Positions 35,347-43,147 of a stretch of DNA of 64,000 nt are shown here, in pieces; the stretch's first letter is position 1; each line of letters begins with the position of its first letter. The notes under the pieces are model-generated. The model searched no databases, was not told the DNA's origin, and was given only the letters and a program-made list of their open reading frames with translations. The DNA is taken from contig JANSXX010000001.1 in assembly GCA_024742815.1 (NCBI GenBank), forward strand, positions 1 through 64,000, written 5' to 3'. This stretch comes from HXMU1420-13 sp024742815 (GTDB lineage Bacteria; Bacteroidota; Rhodothermia; Balneolales; Balneolaceae). The translations under genes and the position numbers were made by a program.

Positions 35347-35385
35347 GGAACAGAATTCGGCTTATAGGCTTTTCCGCAGAATATC

Positions 35386-35423
35386 AAAACCCCGACTGAA
35401 TAAGTTGGGGTTTTGTTGTTTTT
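35386..35423 (+). terminator. Rho-independent terminator of rnpB
   Basis: AAAACCCCGACT and AGTTGGGGTTTT form a strong stem around GAATA, followed by a T-rich run. It begins 8 bp after the end of the P1 helix. Confidence 0.9.
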
Positions 35424-35463
35424 ATTAATACGTTAGATGAAATGCGGGTCTAGCAGAGATAAG

Positions 35464-36381
35464 ATGAAGTTTCTCATAATTGTCATTTCCCTTTTATTAC
35501 TAACTACAGCTCAAGCACAAGTTGTATCAGAAGTGATTACTTCTAAAAGCGAGTACGAATATGGGGAGCCCATTGAAATTACTTACAGGTTATCCAACAA
35601 ATCGAGCACATTTCATGCATATCAGGGAACAAGTACATACGCAGTATACTTCGAAGATTTTTCCGGGATCTCTTTATTTCCAAATTATACAACGTTAGAT
35701 GATTACAGAGATACACTGTGGCCCGGAGAATATCTTGAATATACCTGGAGCTTAGATCCAAAATTAATTGGTTTACCTCCAATATCAGGTGAGCAAACAG
35801 TTTCTATTTCGGGTTTGGGGATTCGTGATTCTGTGAGTTTTCAAGCGCCTCAATATCGGGGAGGTCCGATGAGTGTGTACTTTAATGAGGAGTTAGTTGA
35901 TTCTGCTTCAGCAGATTCAATTTTAGCACACTATAACATTGAAATTATGAGAGCCGATTATCCTTCATTCAAATTGGAAGTTAACGGTTACCCCATCGAC
36001 AGCTTGAGCCAAGCGTGGCAGGATAAAAACTATATACTTGAAGCCCATTTTAGTCAAAGAGATATGATTGAATATATTGACGTGATTAGAACTAATACTG
36101 AACAATTAGACTCAAGGCAAGTTTTTAGATTAGATCAAAATTATCCCAATCCATTTAATCCAACAACGAATATACCTTTAAGTCTTGACAGACCAAGTCA
36201 AACCAATATCTCTGTTTACAAGATCACCGGTGAATTTGTGTACGAAATTTATGACGGATGGCTAGGTGCCGGACAGCATTATTTTTCTTTTACTGCGCCT
36301 GATTTGGCTTCAGGTACTTATATATATAAAGTCAGAGTTGGAGATCAGGAAATGGTAAAAACTATGACACTTATAAAATAA
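35464..36381 (+). CDS. Secreted protein with type IX secretion C-terminal sorting domain
   Basis: About 305 residues. A signal peptide (KFLIIVISLLLLTTAQAQ) is followed by a beta-rich domain with YGEPIEITYRLSNKS near residue 25, resembling an intracellular proteinase inhibitor (BsuPI-like) fold. The last ~80 residues are a FlgD-like/T9SS type A sorting domain: FRLDQNYPNPFNPTTNIP, then VYKITGEFV, and SGTYIYKVRVGDQEMVKTMT. It should be exported by the Sec system and then the type IX system to the surface. The ATG at 35464 has an AGAGA site, while an ATG nine codons earlier would spoil the signal peptide. It is convergent with smpB, 1 bp apart. Confidence 0.85.
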   Translation: MKFLIIVISLLLLTTAQAQVVSEVITSKSEYEYGEPIEITYRLSNKSSTFHAYQGTSTYAVYFEDFSGISLFPNYTTLDDYRDTLWPGEYLEYTWSLDPKLIGLPPISGEQTVSISGLGIRDSVSFQAPQYRGGPMSVYFNEELVDSASADSILAHYNIEIMRADYPSFKLEVNGYPIDSLSQAWQDKNYILEAHFSQRDMIEYIDVIRTNTEQLDSRQVFRLDQNYPNPFNPTTNIPLSLDRPSQTNISVYKITGEFVYEIYDGWLGAGQHYFSFTAPDLASGTYIYKVRVGDQEMVKTMTLIK

Positions 36382-36382
36382 G

Positions 36383-36841
36383 TTAGATACTCACTTTACC
36401 ACGTTTAATCGCGCGATCGATATCTCGTTTTGTATCAGAAGCTTTGATACTATCTCTTTTATCAAATCGCTTTTTACCTTTGGCTAAACCGATCTGAACT
36501 TTCACAAAGCCATTTTTGAAAAAGATTTTTAGCGGAACAATCGTATTTCCTTTCTGCTGTGTACCCTTTTCAAGTTCACGAATCTCTTTTTTGTTAAGCA
36601 GGAGTTTTCGTTCTCGTCGTGGATCATGATTATTGTAAGAACCATGCTCGAACGGCTTGATATAAAACTCTTTTAGCCAAACTTCTCCATCTCTGATAAA
36701 AGCATAAGAATCAGTAAAACTAGCATTTCCTTGCCGGATAGATTTCACCTCGGTGCCCTGTAAAGCAATCCCAGCATCGAAGGTTTCTTCAATGGAATAG
36801 TCGTGAAAAGCTTTTCTGTTTTTGATAGTTGGGCTACTCAT
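36383..36841 (-). CDS. smpB: SsrA-binding protein
   Basis: A 152-residue tmRNA-binding protein needed for trans-translation rescue of stalled ribosomes. Family markers: NRKAFHDYSIEETFDAGIAL at the N-terminus, GTEVKSIRQGNASFTDSYA, VWLKEFYIKPFEHGSYNNH, RERKLLLNKKEIREL, and the C-terminal AKGKKRFDKRDSIKASDTKR tail that enters the ribosome A site. Full length. tmRNA itself is not in the window. A palindromic word repeat lies immediately upstream. Confidence 0.97.
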   Translation of the reverse strand: MSSPTIKNRKAFHDYSIEETFDAGIALQGTEVKSIRQGNASFTDSYAFIRDGEVWLKEFYIKPFEHGSYNNHDPRRERKLLLNKKEIRELEKGTQQKGNTIVPLKIFFKNGFVKVQIGLAKGKKRFDKRDSIKASDTKRDIDRAIKRGKVSI

Positions 36842-36851
36842 GGTGATTATG

Positions 36852-36933
36852 AATGACGGATGACGGGCGACGAACGACGAAGGATTCAGTAGGTCGGTCG
36901 TCTACCGTCGTTAGTCGTCCGTCGTTGGTCATT
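36852..36933. repeat. Imperfect palindrome of GACGA-type words upstream of smpB
   Basis: AATGACGGATGACGGGCGAC plus GAACGACGA on the left faces the reverse complement of AATGACCAACGACGGACGAC plus TAACGACGG on the right. The arms are about 30 bp with scattered mismatches, and each arm is internally repetitive (GACGAAC/GACGGAC). It fills the gap between smpB and a lipoprotein gene whose stop codon lies at its edge. Confidence 0.8.
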
Positions 36934-37369
36934 AAATATTAAAGCCTAATTCTTTTAGCTCGGCCATTACATCTTCGTCGGGCGAACGATCAGGGAAAGT
37001 GGAATAAATCCCCAAAATTTGCTCAATCTCGGTGATGGCTTTTTCATTATCGGGATTAATCCGTAGCACTTTCACATACTGGCGTAGTGCATTGTTCATC
37101 TTATCCCGCATATTTGTCACATTAGAATCGCGGTATTCAAGAAAAAGACCGTAATTGAGATAAGTTTTCTCTTTTAATCGCAACACCTCTTCACTTTCTG
37201 TTTCCGCATCCAGCAATTCAAGCGCTGTGGTGTATTGATCGGCATCAATAAGTGCGTTGATTCTGGTTTCGAGATCGGCGCTTTCAACTACAGTAGTTTG
37301 AGCTTCATTTTTATTATTTGAGCAGGCTGAAATAAGTAATAGCGTAGATAGAATGAATAGTTTTTTCAT
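36932..37369 (-). CDS. Hypothetical lipoprotein with TPR-like helices
   Basis: A 145-residue lipoprotein: the signal peptide ends at LISACS (Cys about residue 16). The mature part is a helical repeat, with LETRINALIDADQYTTALELL and a second similar pair (YVKVLRINPDNEKAITEIEQIL) reminiscent of tetratricopeptide repeats. It is probably anchored to the outer membrane facing the periplasm. It follows the site-2 protease gene by 7 bp, so the two may be co-transcribed. No specific family recognised. Confidence 0.7.
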   Translation of the reverse strand: MKKLFILSTLLLISACSNNKNEAQTTVVESADLETRINALIDADQYTTALELLDAETESEEVLRLKEKTYLNYGLFLEYRDSNVTNMRDKMNNALRQYVKVLRINPDNEKAITEIEQILGIYSTFPDRSPDEDVMAELKELGFNI

Positions 37370-37376
37370 AAAAATG

Positions 37377-38627
37377 TTATCTGAATGACAATGGATTGAA
37401 ACTTATACAGAGTACAAATATAAGCATACTTAACCATCCTAACACTTTTCTGGTGGGAGTTAATTCGCGCTCGATAATTACGGGTGGATGTTCAACACGA
37501 ACAAAAAACGTGATAAAGAATATCCAGAAGAGCCAAATCAAAGACGATTCCATACCGTCATCACTGGCAAAAAATGTGCTGTAACCGAAGGAAAGAATCA
37601 ACGAAGAAGCCAAACCACCGGCTACCCAAGGCTGATTTCTTCGAAATGCACGCTGAAACATCAAAAATAGAAACCCGGCCCAGATCGTCCAGGAAAGCAG
37701 AAATATGGAACTATCGAAATCGCTCACAAAACTATTGATGATGGGAATGGCTTCGAAACTGGCAAAGATGGTGATCAGAATAAAGAACAAGCGGGCTACG
37801 AGGCGGTGTTTTTCAAAACCGATGAGCGAATATAAAATGTGTCCACCATCTAGTTGTCCAACGGGCATTAAGTTTAGCGCGGTAAAAAATAATCCGAACC
37901 AACCAGCTAAGAGAAAAGGATAATGCATGATTTCCCACAAAGGCGGTGCATTTTCGAATAAGCCTGAAAGCGCATTATAGAGTGGGGTTCCACCAAAATA
38001 AAAGGCAATTTGCCCTTCAGTCAATTTTGGAGCTTCGGGATATTCCCCATTTTCCTGATAGTATTCGATCACGTAGTTATGATCGCCAAACTCGTTTAAA
38101 AAAGTGACATCAGGCAACGTAAAAAATCCGATAAACAAGATTATTATTGATACGATGAAACCAGCAATTGGTCCTGCTGCGCCCACATCAAAAAGTTTAT
38201 TGGTCTCATGAATCTGTTCCCGTATTCGAATTACAGCGCCAAGTGTGCCTATGCCCAATGGAATTGGAATGTAGTAAGGCAAGGAAACGGCAATTTTGTG
38301 ATAAACAGCTGCGAAGTAATGTCCGAACTCATGAGCTGTTAAAAAAGAAAGCAATAAAGTTGCAAAAAGCACGCCGCGAAGCAGATCCGCTTGGCCGGGA
38401 TAAGGAACCATCACGCCCCAAAGTGTAGCTATTTGTAACTCTTTACCTACTAAAAAGGTGCTAACTAAGGACACCGATATAAAGGTGAGAACAAACAATA
38501 GTAAATGCTTAAGAAGTGTTTTAGCATCCGGTTTGTTCTTACCGGAAAGAGGAAGAAAATCCCTTAGTTTTTTTGGCTTTCGCTCGTCTTCAATTTGAAT
38601 CTGTATCGGGCTTTGTTGGTTTTCCAA
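37377..38627 (-). CDS. Site-2 protease family (M50) intramembrane metalloprotease
   Basis: A 416-residue polytopic membrane protein with about eight helices. The active site is HEFGHYFAAVYHK near residue 101 (HExxH) and the partner NLMPVGQLDGGHILYSL near residue 257 (Asp ligand). The topology resembles the EGY1/PepT-type S2P group rather than RseP, since there is no PDZ domain. Such proteases cut transmembrane regulators. Its target is unknown. The start is a TTG just after the arginine deiminase stop, so the two genes are adjacent and possibly coupled. Confidence 0.87.
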   Translation of the reverse strand: MENQQSPIQIQIEDERKPKKLRDFLPLSGKNKPDAKTLLKHLLLFVLTFISVSLVSTFLVGKELQIATLWGVMVPYPGQADLLRGVLFATLLLSFLTAHEFGHYFAAVYHKIAVSLPYYIPIPLGIGTLGAVIRIREQIHETNKLFDVGAAGPIAGFIVSIIILFIGFFTLPDVTFLNEFGDHNYVIEYYQENGEYPEAPKLTEGQIAFYFGGTPLYNALSGLFENAPPLWEIMHYPFLLAGWFGLFFTALNLMPVGQLDGGHILYSLIGFEKHRLVARLFFILITIFASFEAIPIINSFVSDFDSSIFLLSWTIWAGFLFLMFQRAFRRNQPWVAGGLASSLILSFGYSTFFASDDGMESSLIWLFWIFFITFFVRVEHPPVIIERELTPTRKVLGWLSMLIFVLCISFNPLSFR

Positions 38628-38631
38628 TCAA

Positions 38632-39867
38632 TCAGTGGTTTATCAATTCTCTTGAAATAGGCATGGTCATACAGCGTGCGCCACCACGACCGCGGCAAAG
38701 CTCATGACCTTGAAAACTAATCGCGATTTTTAATTCATCGTTCAAAGGTAATGGAGCATTTCCGTATTCCTCAACAAACTCGAATTGGTTCATAAATGCA
38801 TAGCCATGATCAACCAAGGTATTGAATGTTCGTGTGTTTCTTTCGTAGCCAACTGCAACGCCCGGAGCTAGGGCAAACATGTTCGCACCATCGGTCCATT
38901 GTTCCCTAAACTGACTGGTTAAATCTTCACCACCGCACTTTATAAAGGTGTAATCAACCCCGGAAAACTCGTTGAGTGCGCTTTGTAAACTCGAGCGTTG
39001 TTCTGCTACAATTTTATCTCCATTCTTTTGAAGGGCTACGACATTATCTTTTTGATCAAGAATTGCCGGGGGGAAGGCCACACATTCATTCTTTGAAATA
39101 AAGGTGAAAACGGTATCCAAATGCATGCTTGCCCGTTGTTTGGGAATATCAACAGCGAGCACCGTTTCAACGCCGTGATTGAGTAACCCTTCGGCGGCTT
39201 TCATTAATCCGGTAAAGGAAGTCCGTTCACTCATCCCTATCAAGACCAGCTTATCTGATTGAACCAAAACATCACCACCTTCAATACTTTGGTGACCAGA
39301 AATTCGGATCGCATTATTTTTTACTTCGTTGAAGAGTGGGTGATGCTGAACCACCGTTTCCATAATCAAAGATTCACGAAGTCGGGCTTTTGTAGCCGCT
39401 CGGGATAACAAAATACTATCTCCGCAAACAGCGGCAAGATCGCGGGTAAACAATAAATTCGGGGAAGGCAACATGTTGAAATCCTTGGAACCATGTAACA
39501 CGCCTTGCACACTAAATTTTAATAAATCATCGGGATCAAGTGACCTTAACTCATCCTCAATAACCTGTAAATTTTCCTCCGGATATTCTTTAATCAGCTG
39601 CTCGATGAAATAGGCGGCGGCATCTTCGTTCTGTATGGTTTCCAGAAAAATATCTGCTATTTCAATCACCTTTCCCTCAGGATTCATCGCGGCTTTAAAC
39701 ACTTCCAGCATATCGAGGTGTTCACCACGGGCGTCATCCTCAAAAATGATGTCATCGAAAAGTAATTGCTCGGCAATTTCTGGGTTAACAAGAGAAACTT
39801 CGTGTCCCGGAGTGTGAACGATTACCCCGTTTAGATGTCCAATTTCGGAAGAAACGTTGATTTTCAT
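38632..39867 (-). CDS. arcA: Arginine deiminase
   Basis: A 411-residue guanidine-modifying enzyme that hydrolyses arginine to citrulline and ammonia. Motifs: LLFDDIIFEDDARGEH near residue 35, NLLFTRDLAAVCGDSILLS near 140, SIEGGDVLV near 205, MHLDTVFTFI with the catalytic His near 261, and GRGGARCMTMPISRE with nucleophile Cys399. Full length. No ornithine carbamoyltransferase or carbamate kinase accompanies it in this window, so it may supply nitrogen or citrulline instead of the complete ADI energy pathway. It is divergent from the SirB1 gene. Confidence 0.93.
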   Translation of the reverse strand: MKINVSSEIGHLNGVIVHTPGHEVSLVNPEIAEQLLFDDIIFEDDARGEHLDMLEVFKAAMNPEGKVIEIADIFLETIQNEDAAAYFIEQLIKEYPEENLQVIEDELRSLDPDDLLKFSVQGVLHGSKDFNMLPSPNLLFTRDLAAVCGDSILLSRAATKARLRESLIMETVVQHHPLFNEVKNNAIRISGHQSIEGGDVLVQSDKLVLIGMSERTSFTGLMKAAEGLLNHGVETVLAVDIPKQRASMHLDTVFTFISKNECVAFPPAILDQKDNVVALQKNGDKIVAEQRSSLQSALNEFSGVDYTFIKCGGEDLTSQFREQWTDGANMFALAPGVAVGYERNTRTFNTLVDHGYAFMNQFEFVEEYGNAPLPLNDELKIAISFQGHELCRGRGGARCMTMPISRELINH

Positions 39868-39972
39868 ATGGTGGTTTTTGACTCTGTTTGAATGGAATAT
39901 AGGAACTCAGGCAACCATTTTTTGAGATATTGTACATATGATTAGCTATTTTGAAAGGCCTTAGAAGAAAGC

Positions 39973-40824
39973 ATGACTACCAAATCTGAAATAGAGTCTT
40001 TATTACTGTTAATGGATGATCCCGATCCATTTATTCAGGAGAGTGTGCAAAACCGATTTAAACAGCTTGGTGAGAATGCTGTTCCGTTGTTAGACGAGTT
40101 TCGAATTGAAACTGACAATAAAGACGACAAAAAGCGTGTAAGCCAGATTATTCATAACATCACGTTTCCGGTGTTAAAGGCTGATTTTCAGGAGCTACTT
40201 GATCGGGGTGTTCGAAATAGAAAAGACCTTGAGTACGCGGTTCTCACCTTATCCCGGTTTGGGAATCCCACGTTGCGGATCGAAGAGTATCAAAAGAAAC
40301 TCGATCATTTCGCGGAAATGGTAGAGCCAACTATTCGCTACAGATTAGATGAGCGGAGAAAGATGAAACAGCTCATCAAGTTTGTGTTTGAAGATCTGAA
40401 TTTTAAAGGGGACACTGAAGACTATCACAATCCTGATAATTGCTTTATTGATCAGGTTATTCGTCGTAGGCGAGGATTGCCCATCACCTTAAGCATGGTG
40501 GTTATGTTTTTGGCACGTCGACTTGAGATGCCTTTCTTTGGCGTGAATATGCCTATTCACTTTATGTTGAATTATGTAAGTGACAAAGAAGAAGTGCTCA
40601 TCGATCCCTACGATAACGGCGCTATCGTTTCTTACGATCAGTGCTATTTTTTCCTAAAAAAGAATAATATCGAACCCAAACCGGATCACTTCAAAATTGC
40701 ATCCGACATTGAAGTGCTCATTCGTTGCATCAGAAATTTGATCCACAGCTATGAACGGTTAGAGCAGCCTCGAAGGGTGGAAGATTTAAAAGAATTACTT
40801 GGGTTGATCGAATTATATGAGTAA
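39973..40824 (+). CDS. SirB1-family transglutaminase-like protein
   Basis: A 283-residue protein with an N-terminal helical region like a HEAT repeat (DDPDPFIQESVQNRFKQLG) followed by the SirB1/transglutaminase-like core. Conserved parts are PDNCFIDQVIRRRRGLPITL, FLARRLEMPFFGVNMPIHFM and LIDPYDNGAIVSYDQC. This fold is widespread in bacteria (e.g. E. coli YchA/SirB1) with an unresolved role. The start ATG has an AGAAGAAAG site. Single gene, divergent from arginine deiminase. Confidence 0.82.
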   Translation: MTTKSEIESLLLLMDDPDPFIQESVQNRFKQLGENAVPLLDEFRIETDNKDDKKRVSQIIHNITFPVLKADFQELLDRGVRNRKDLEYAVLTLSRFGNPTLRIEEYQKKLDHFAEMVEPTIRYRLDERRKMKQLIKFVFEDLNFKGDTEDYHNPDNCFIDQVIRRRRGLPITLSMVVMFLARRLEMPFFGVNMPIHFMLNYVSDKEEVLIDPYDNGAIVSYDQCYFFLKKNNIEPKPDHFKIASDIEVLIRCIRNLIHSYERLEQPRRVEDLKELLGLIELYE

Positions 40825-40924
40825 GTAATCCGAGTATGGATTAACTATTGGATAAACGTTCTTCGATTTTAGTGGGTTATAGCGTCAGATATTGATTGAA
40901 AGAAGATTCAATTGATGCTCATAG

Positions 40925-41812
40925 ATTCTAATCAGGGTTGGGCTTATCAGCATACAAAGAAAATATCACCTCGGATTAACCGGCTGGAGTGTATCGGATT
41001 GGGTAGGATCGTTTTATAAGCAAGGGACAAAGCCGGATCAGTTCTTGGCTCAATATTCGACCGTTTTTAACACGATTGAGGGTAACACCACTTTCTATAA
41101 TACGCCAAGCGCGGAAACACTTGCCAAGTGGAATGATCAAACGCCGGATAATTTCAAGTTTTGCTTTAAGTTACCTCGGCAAATCACACATATAAATCGG
41201 CTTGCGAATATAGGTAATGAGGTAGAACGCTTTTTATCGCTGTTCGAAAATATGCGAACAAAGTTGGGACCATTCATGATTCAGCTTCCGGAATCATTTA
41301 GCCCGAAAGATTTATACAAGCTTGAAAAGCTCTTCGAAAGTTTACCTAAAATCTATGCGTATGGAATTGAAGTGAGACATCCTGATTTTTATAATCGTAG
41401 CAAAGAAGAGCATAATTTTGTGAGCTTGATTGAAAGTTATGGCATCGAGCGCATCATTTTTGACACACGCAAGCTACATGCTATGCAATCAAGAGAAGCA
41501 TCCATTGTAGAAGCACAACGAAAAAAACCTAAAAATCCGGTTCGATTCAATATGGAAGGAAATCGCCCGATGGTTCGCTATGTTGGCAGCAATGATATAT
41601 TGAATAACGAAGCGTATTTAAAAGAATGGGCGATAGTTGTAGCTGATTGGATTCGGGAGGGCAAACATCCGTATGTGTTCATTCACACACCGGATATTAT
41701 TTCGCAGCCAGTAGTTGCTACGCACTTTCATAAGTTGTTGTCAGAATTGATTGAAGTCCCTCCACTGCCGGCATGGCCGGCAAATCGCATACAACAACTT
41801 GGGCTATTTTAG
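40925..41812 (+). CDS. DUF72 family protein with disrupted or non-canonical start
   Basis: A TIM-barrel-like DUF72 protein of about 290 residues. Its conserved N-terminus, YHLGLTGWSVSDWVGSFY, is encoded from 40964, but the frame has no ATG, GTG or TTG between the in-frame stop at 40922 and a TTG at 41045 that would delete this motif. Either it starts at ATT, ATC or ATA (40925-40952), or a one-base insertion in the A4 tract at 40960-40963 has broken it. An ATG at 40915 with an AGAAG site would join the frame if one A were removed. The rest (NTTFYNTP, RHPDF, FIHTPD) is intact. Confidence 0.75.
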   Translation: MLIRVGLISIQRKYHLGLTGWSVSDWVGSFYKQGTKPDQFLAQYSTVFNTIEGNTTFYNTPSAETLAKWNDQTPDNFKFCFKLPRQITHINRLANIGNEVERFLSLFENMRTKLGPFMIQLPESFSPKDLYKLEKLFESLPKIYAYGIEVRHPDFYNRSKEEHNFVSLIESYGIERIIFDTRKLHAMQSREASIVEAQRKKPKNPVRFNMEGNRPMVRYVGSNDILNNEAYLKEWAIVVADWIREGKHPYVFIHTPDIISQPVVATHFHKLLSELIEVPPLPAWPANRIQQLGLF

Positions 41813-41813
41813 C

Positions 41814-42251
41814 TTAATTGGTTTCATTAACCGATAACTGTTCTTTAGAATCCGGCTCTAAATTACCTTGCTTCGATTCAAAAGCATGCATGGTATACGG
41901 AATGGCTTCTAACCGTTCTTTCTGAATTTGCTTTCCTGTTACAAGGCAGATTCCATAATTCCCGGTTTCGATACGGTCGAGGGCCATCGCGATCTTCCCT
42001 AACTTATCTTTTTGTTTTTCGATGAGCGTGTAATTCGTTTGCCGTAGCTCTTCATTCGAACCAACATTGCCTTGGTGATGAGCTGCCGATGAACTTGTGT
42101 CGTTCATTTTGTTTTCGATCTGATTGATAGAAGTTTGTAGAATGGATATTTCCTTTTCGGCTGATTTTTTTTCTTCTATCAGTAAATTTTTAAAATGATC
42201 GAGTTCCTCGTCGGATAAATAGGTGTTGTTAATAATTGCTTGATTACTCAT
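41814..42251 (-). CDS. TraR/DksA family protein
   Basis: About 145 residues: an N-terminal coiled coil (LDHFKNLLIEEKKSAEKEIS) then the DksA-type C-terminal globular region DRIETGNYGICLVTGKQIQK with ERLEAIPY following. The classical four-cysteine zinc finger is reduced to one Cys, as in many Bacteroidota members of the family, so zinc binding is doubtful. DksA proteins act with RNA polymerase. This shortened type is often annotated as TraR/DksA family transcriptional regulator. ATG at 42251 chosen, a GTG four codons earlier is possible. Convergent with the DUF72 gene. Confidence 0.82.
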   Translation of the reverse strand: MSNQAIINNTYLSDEELDHFKNLLIEEKKSAEKEISILQTSINQIENKMNDTSSSAAHHQGNVGSNEELRQTNYTLIEKQKDKLGKIAMALDRIETGNYGICLVTGKQIQKERLEAIPYTMHAFESKQGNLEPDSKEQLSVNETN

Positions 42252-42361
42252 AGTTTTGAACACTTAAGTATTTAATATTATTATTTCTAATATTAACTAA
42301 ATACTGATGGATATGTTCCAAAATCGATTAAGTAAATGCCAAGCAATGCTTTGCGTCTGTA

Positions 42362-43000
42362 CTAATCTTCGATAATTCCAATCAATGCGGTGTATTGAAC
42401 AAAAGGAAGCTGTTCTACTTTAAGCATTTGTTCATTTTCAGAGCCGGGTTCTACCAGAATGTTAACTGTTCGAGGGAAATCGGAGATAATTTCATAGGCT
42501 ACCGATCGGTAGTTTGCCATAAAAGCTTTTACGGCACTTTCATTCATCGAATATTGAAAACGAATAAAAAGCCGCTCAATTCTTTGTGATTCTAAAACCC
42601 GTTTGAAAGCAGCATCAGTTTCTTCTTTCGATAATCCTTGAGCATCTACTAATTCCCGAAAATAAGCACTATCCACTAAGTCCGGTTGATACACAAACTC
42701 CAATATCTCGGGTTGTGAAGTCAATTTGTCAATCACCTCAGATTCAGGCCGATTCACAATAGCAATGGTGAAAGGCTGAATGTCGATATAACCAAGGTCA
42801 AAGCCCAATGCTTCTAATTGAGTAATCGCATAATCGGGTGAAACAGTATCCGCAAGATAGGCGATAAACTCTCCCTCAACGGTGGTTGATTGACCCCGCT
42901 GTAATTTTTGCAACGCCTCATCGCCGATTATTTGGGCATAGACGCCTGATGGTAGCCAAAACAAAGTGATTAGCAGAATATGTTTCAAATGAATGTTCAA
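42362..43000 (-). CDS. Exported protein with two inhibitor-I9-like lobes
   Basis: A 212-residue protein with a signal peptide ending GVYAQ. The mature part seems to be a duplication: residues ~45-112 (GEFIAYLADTVSPDYAITQL to EFVYQPDLVD) and ~140-210 (RLFIRFQYSMNESAVKAFM to VQYTALIGII) share a beta-alpha-beta-beta-alpha-beta pattern like subtilase propeptides (inhibitor I9). That suggests a stand-alone protease inhibitor or chaperone, but sequence identity is low and this is inference. No protease gene is adjacent. It starts at TTG (43000 or 42988), with no ATG available before the signal peptide. Confidence 0.6.
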   Translation of the reverse strand: MNIHLKHILLITLFWLPSGVYAQIIGDEALQKLQRGQSTTVEGEFIAYLADTVSPDYAITQLEALGFDLGYIDIQPFTIAIVNRPESEVIDKLTSQPEILEFVYQPDLVDSAYFRELVDAQGLSKEETDAAFKRVLESQRIERLFIRFQYSMNESAVKAFMANYRSVAYEIISDFPRTVNILVEPGSENEQMLKVEQLPFVQYTALIGIIED

Positions 43001-43008
43001 AATGTTCT

Positions 43009-43097
43009 GGTTAATCGTTATTCGTTAATCGATGTGCTTAAAATAACAATTAACAATTAACGAACATCAGATAACAATTCTGAATTAACGAATAACC
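43009..43097. repeat. Palindromic TTAACGAATAAC word repeat
   Basis: GTTATTCGTTAAT (43017-43029) is perfectly complementary to ATTAACGAATAAC (43084-43096). Between them the same words recur (AACAATTAACAATTAACGAAC), so the element is an internally repetitive inverted repeat. It fills the gap between the divergent inhibitor-like gene and prfC and must overlap at least one of their promoters. Confidence 0.8.
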
Positions 43098-43147
43098 AAA
43101 AATCATCGTATTTTGCACAGCTTTCAAATCAATTAATTCATCACTCC

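Larger units (their letters stand above)
34888..35378 (+). ncRNA. rnpB: RNase P RNA (type A) with two insertions
   Basis: The catalytic RNA that matures tRNA 5' ends. The universally conserved GAGGAAAGTCCGGACACC block is at about 34926-34943. The P1 strands CGGAAAAGC and GGCTTTTCCG close the molecule. Other conserved pieces are ACAGAAAAGAAACAGCC, GGTGAAAAGGTGAGGTAAGA with AGCTCACC, and GCACCAGATAAATGATTGCC near the 3' side. About 490 nt is far longer than the usual 350-400 nt. The excess is explained by a P12 helix extended to about 137 nt and a 16-nt palindrome near the 3' end. The core looks intact, so it is probably functional. Confidence 0.93.

Noticed and set aside
35112..35387. Open frame on the minus strand across the RNase P RNA gene
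   Set aside because: It lies inside rnpB; its sequence is explained by the RNA core and the inserted palindromes.
38632..39867. Complete arginine deiminase pathway
   Set aside because: Only the deiminase is present; no carbamoyltransferase, carbamate kinase or antiporter gene is in the window.
43084..43096. Rho-independent terminator
   Set aside because: The arms are AT-rich, no T-run follows, and it lies in a divergent region where no transcript ends.
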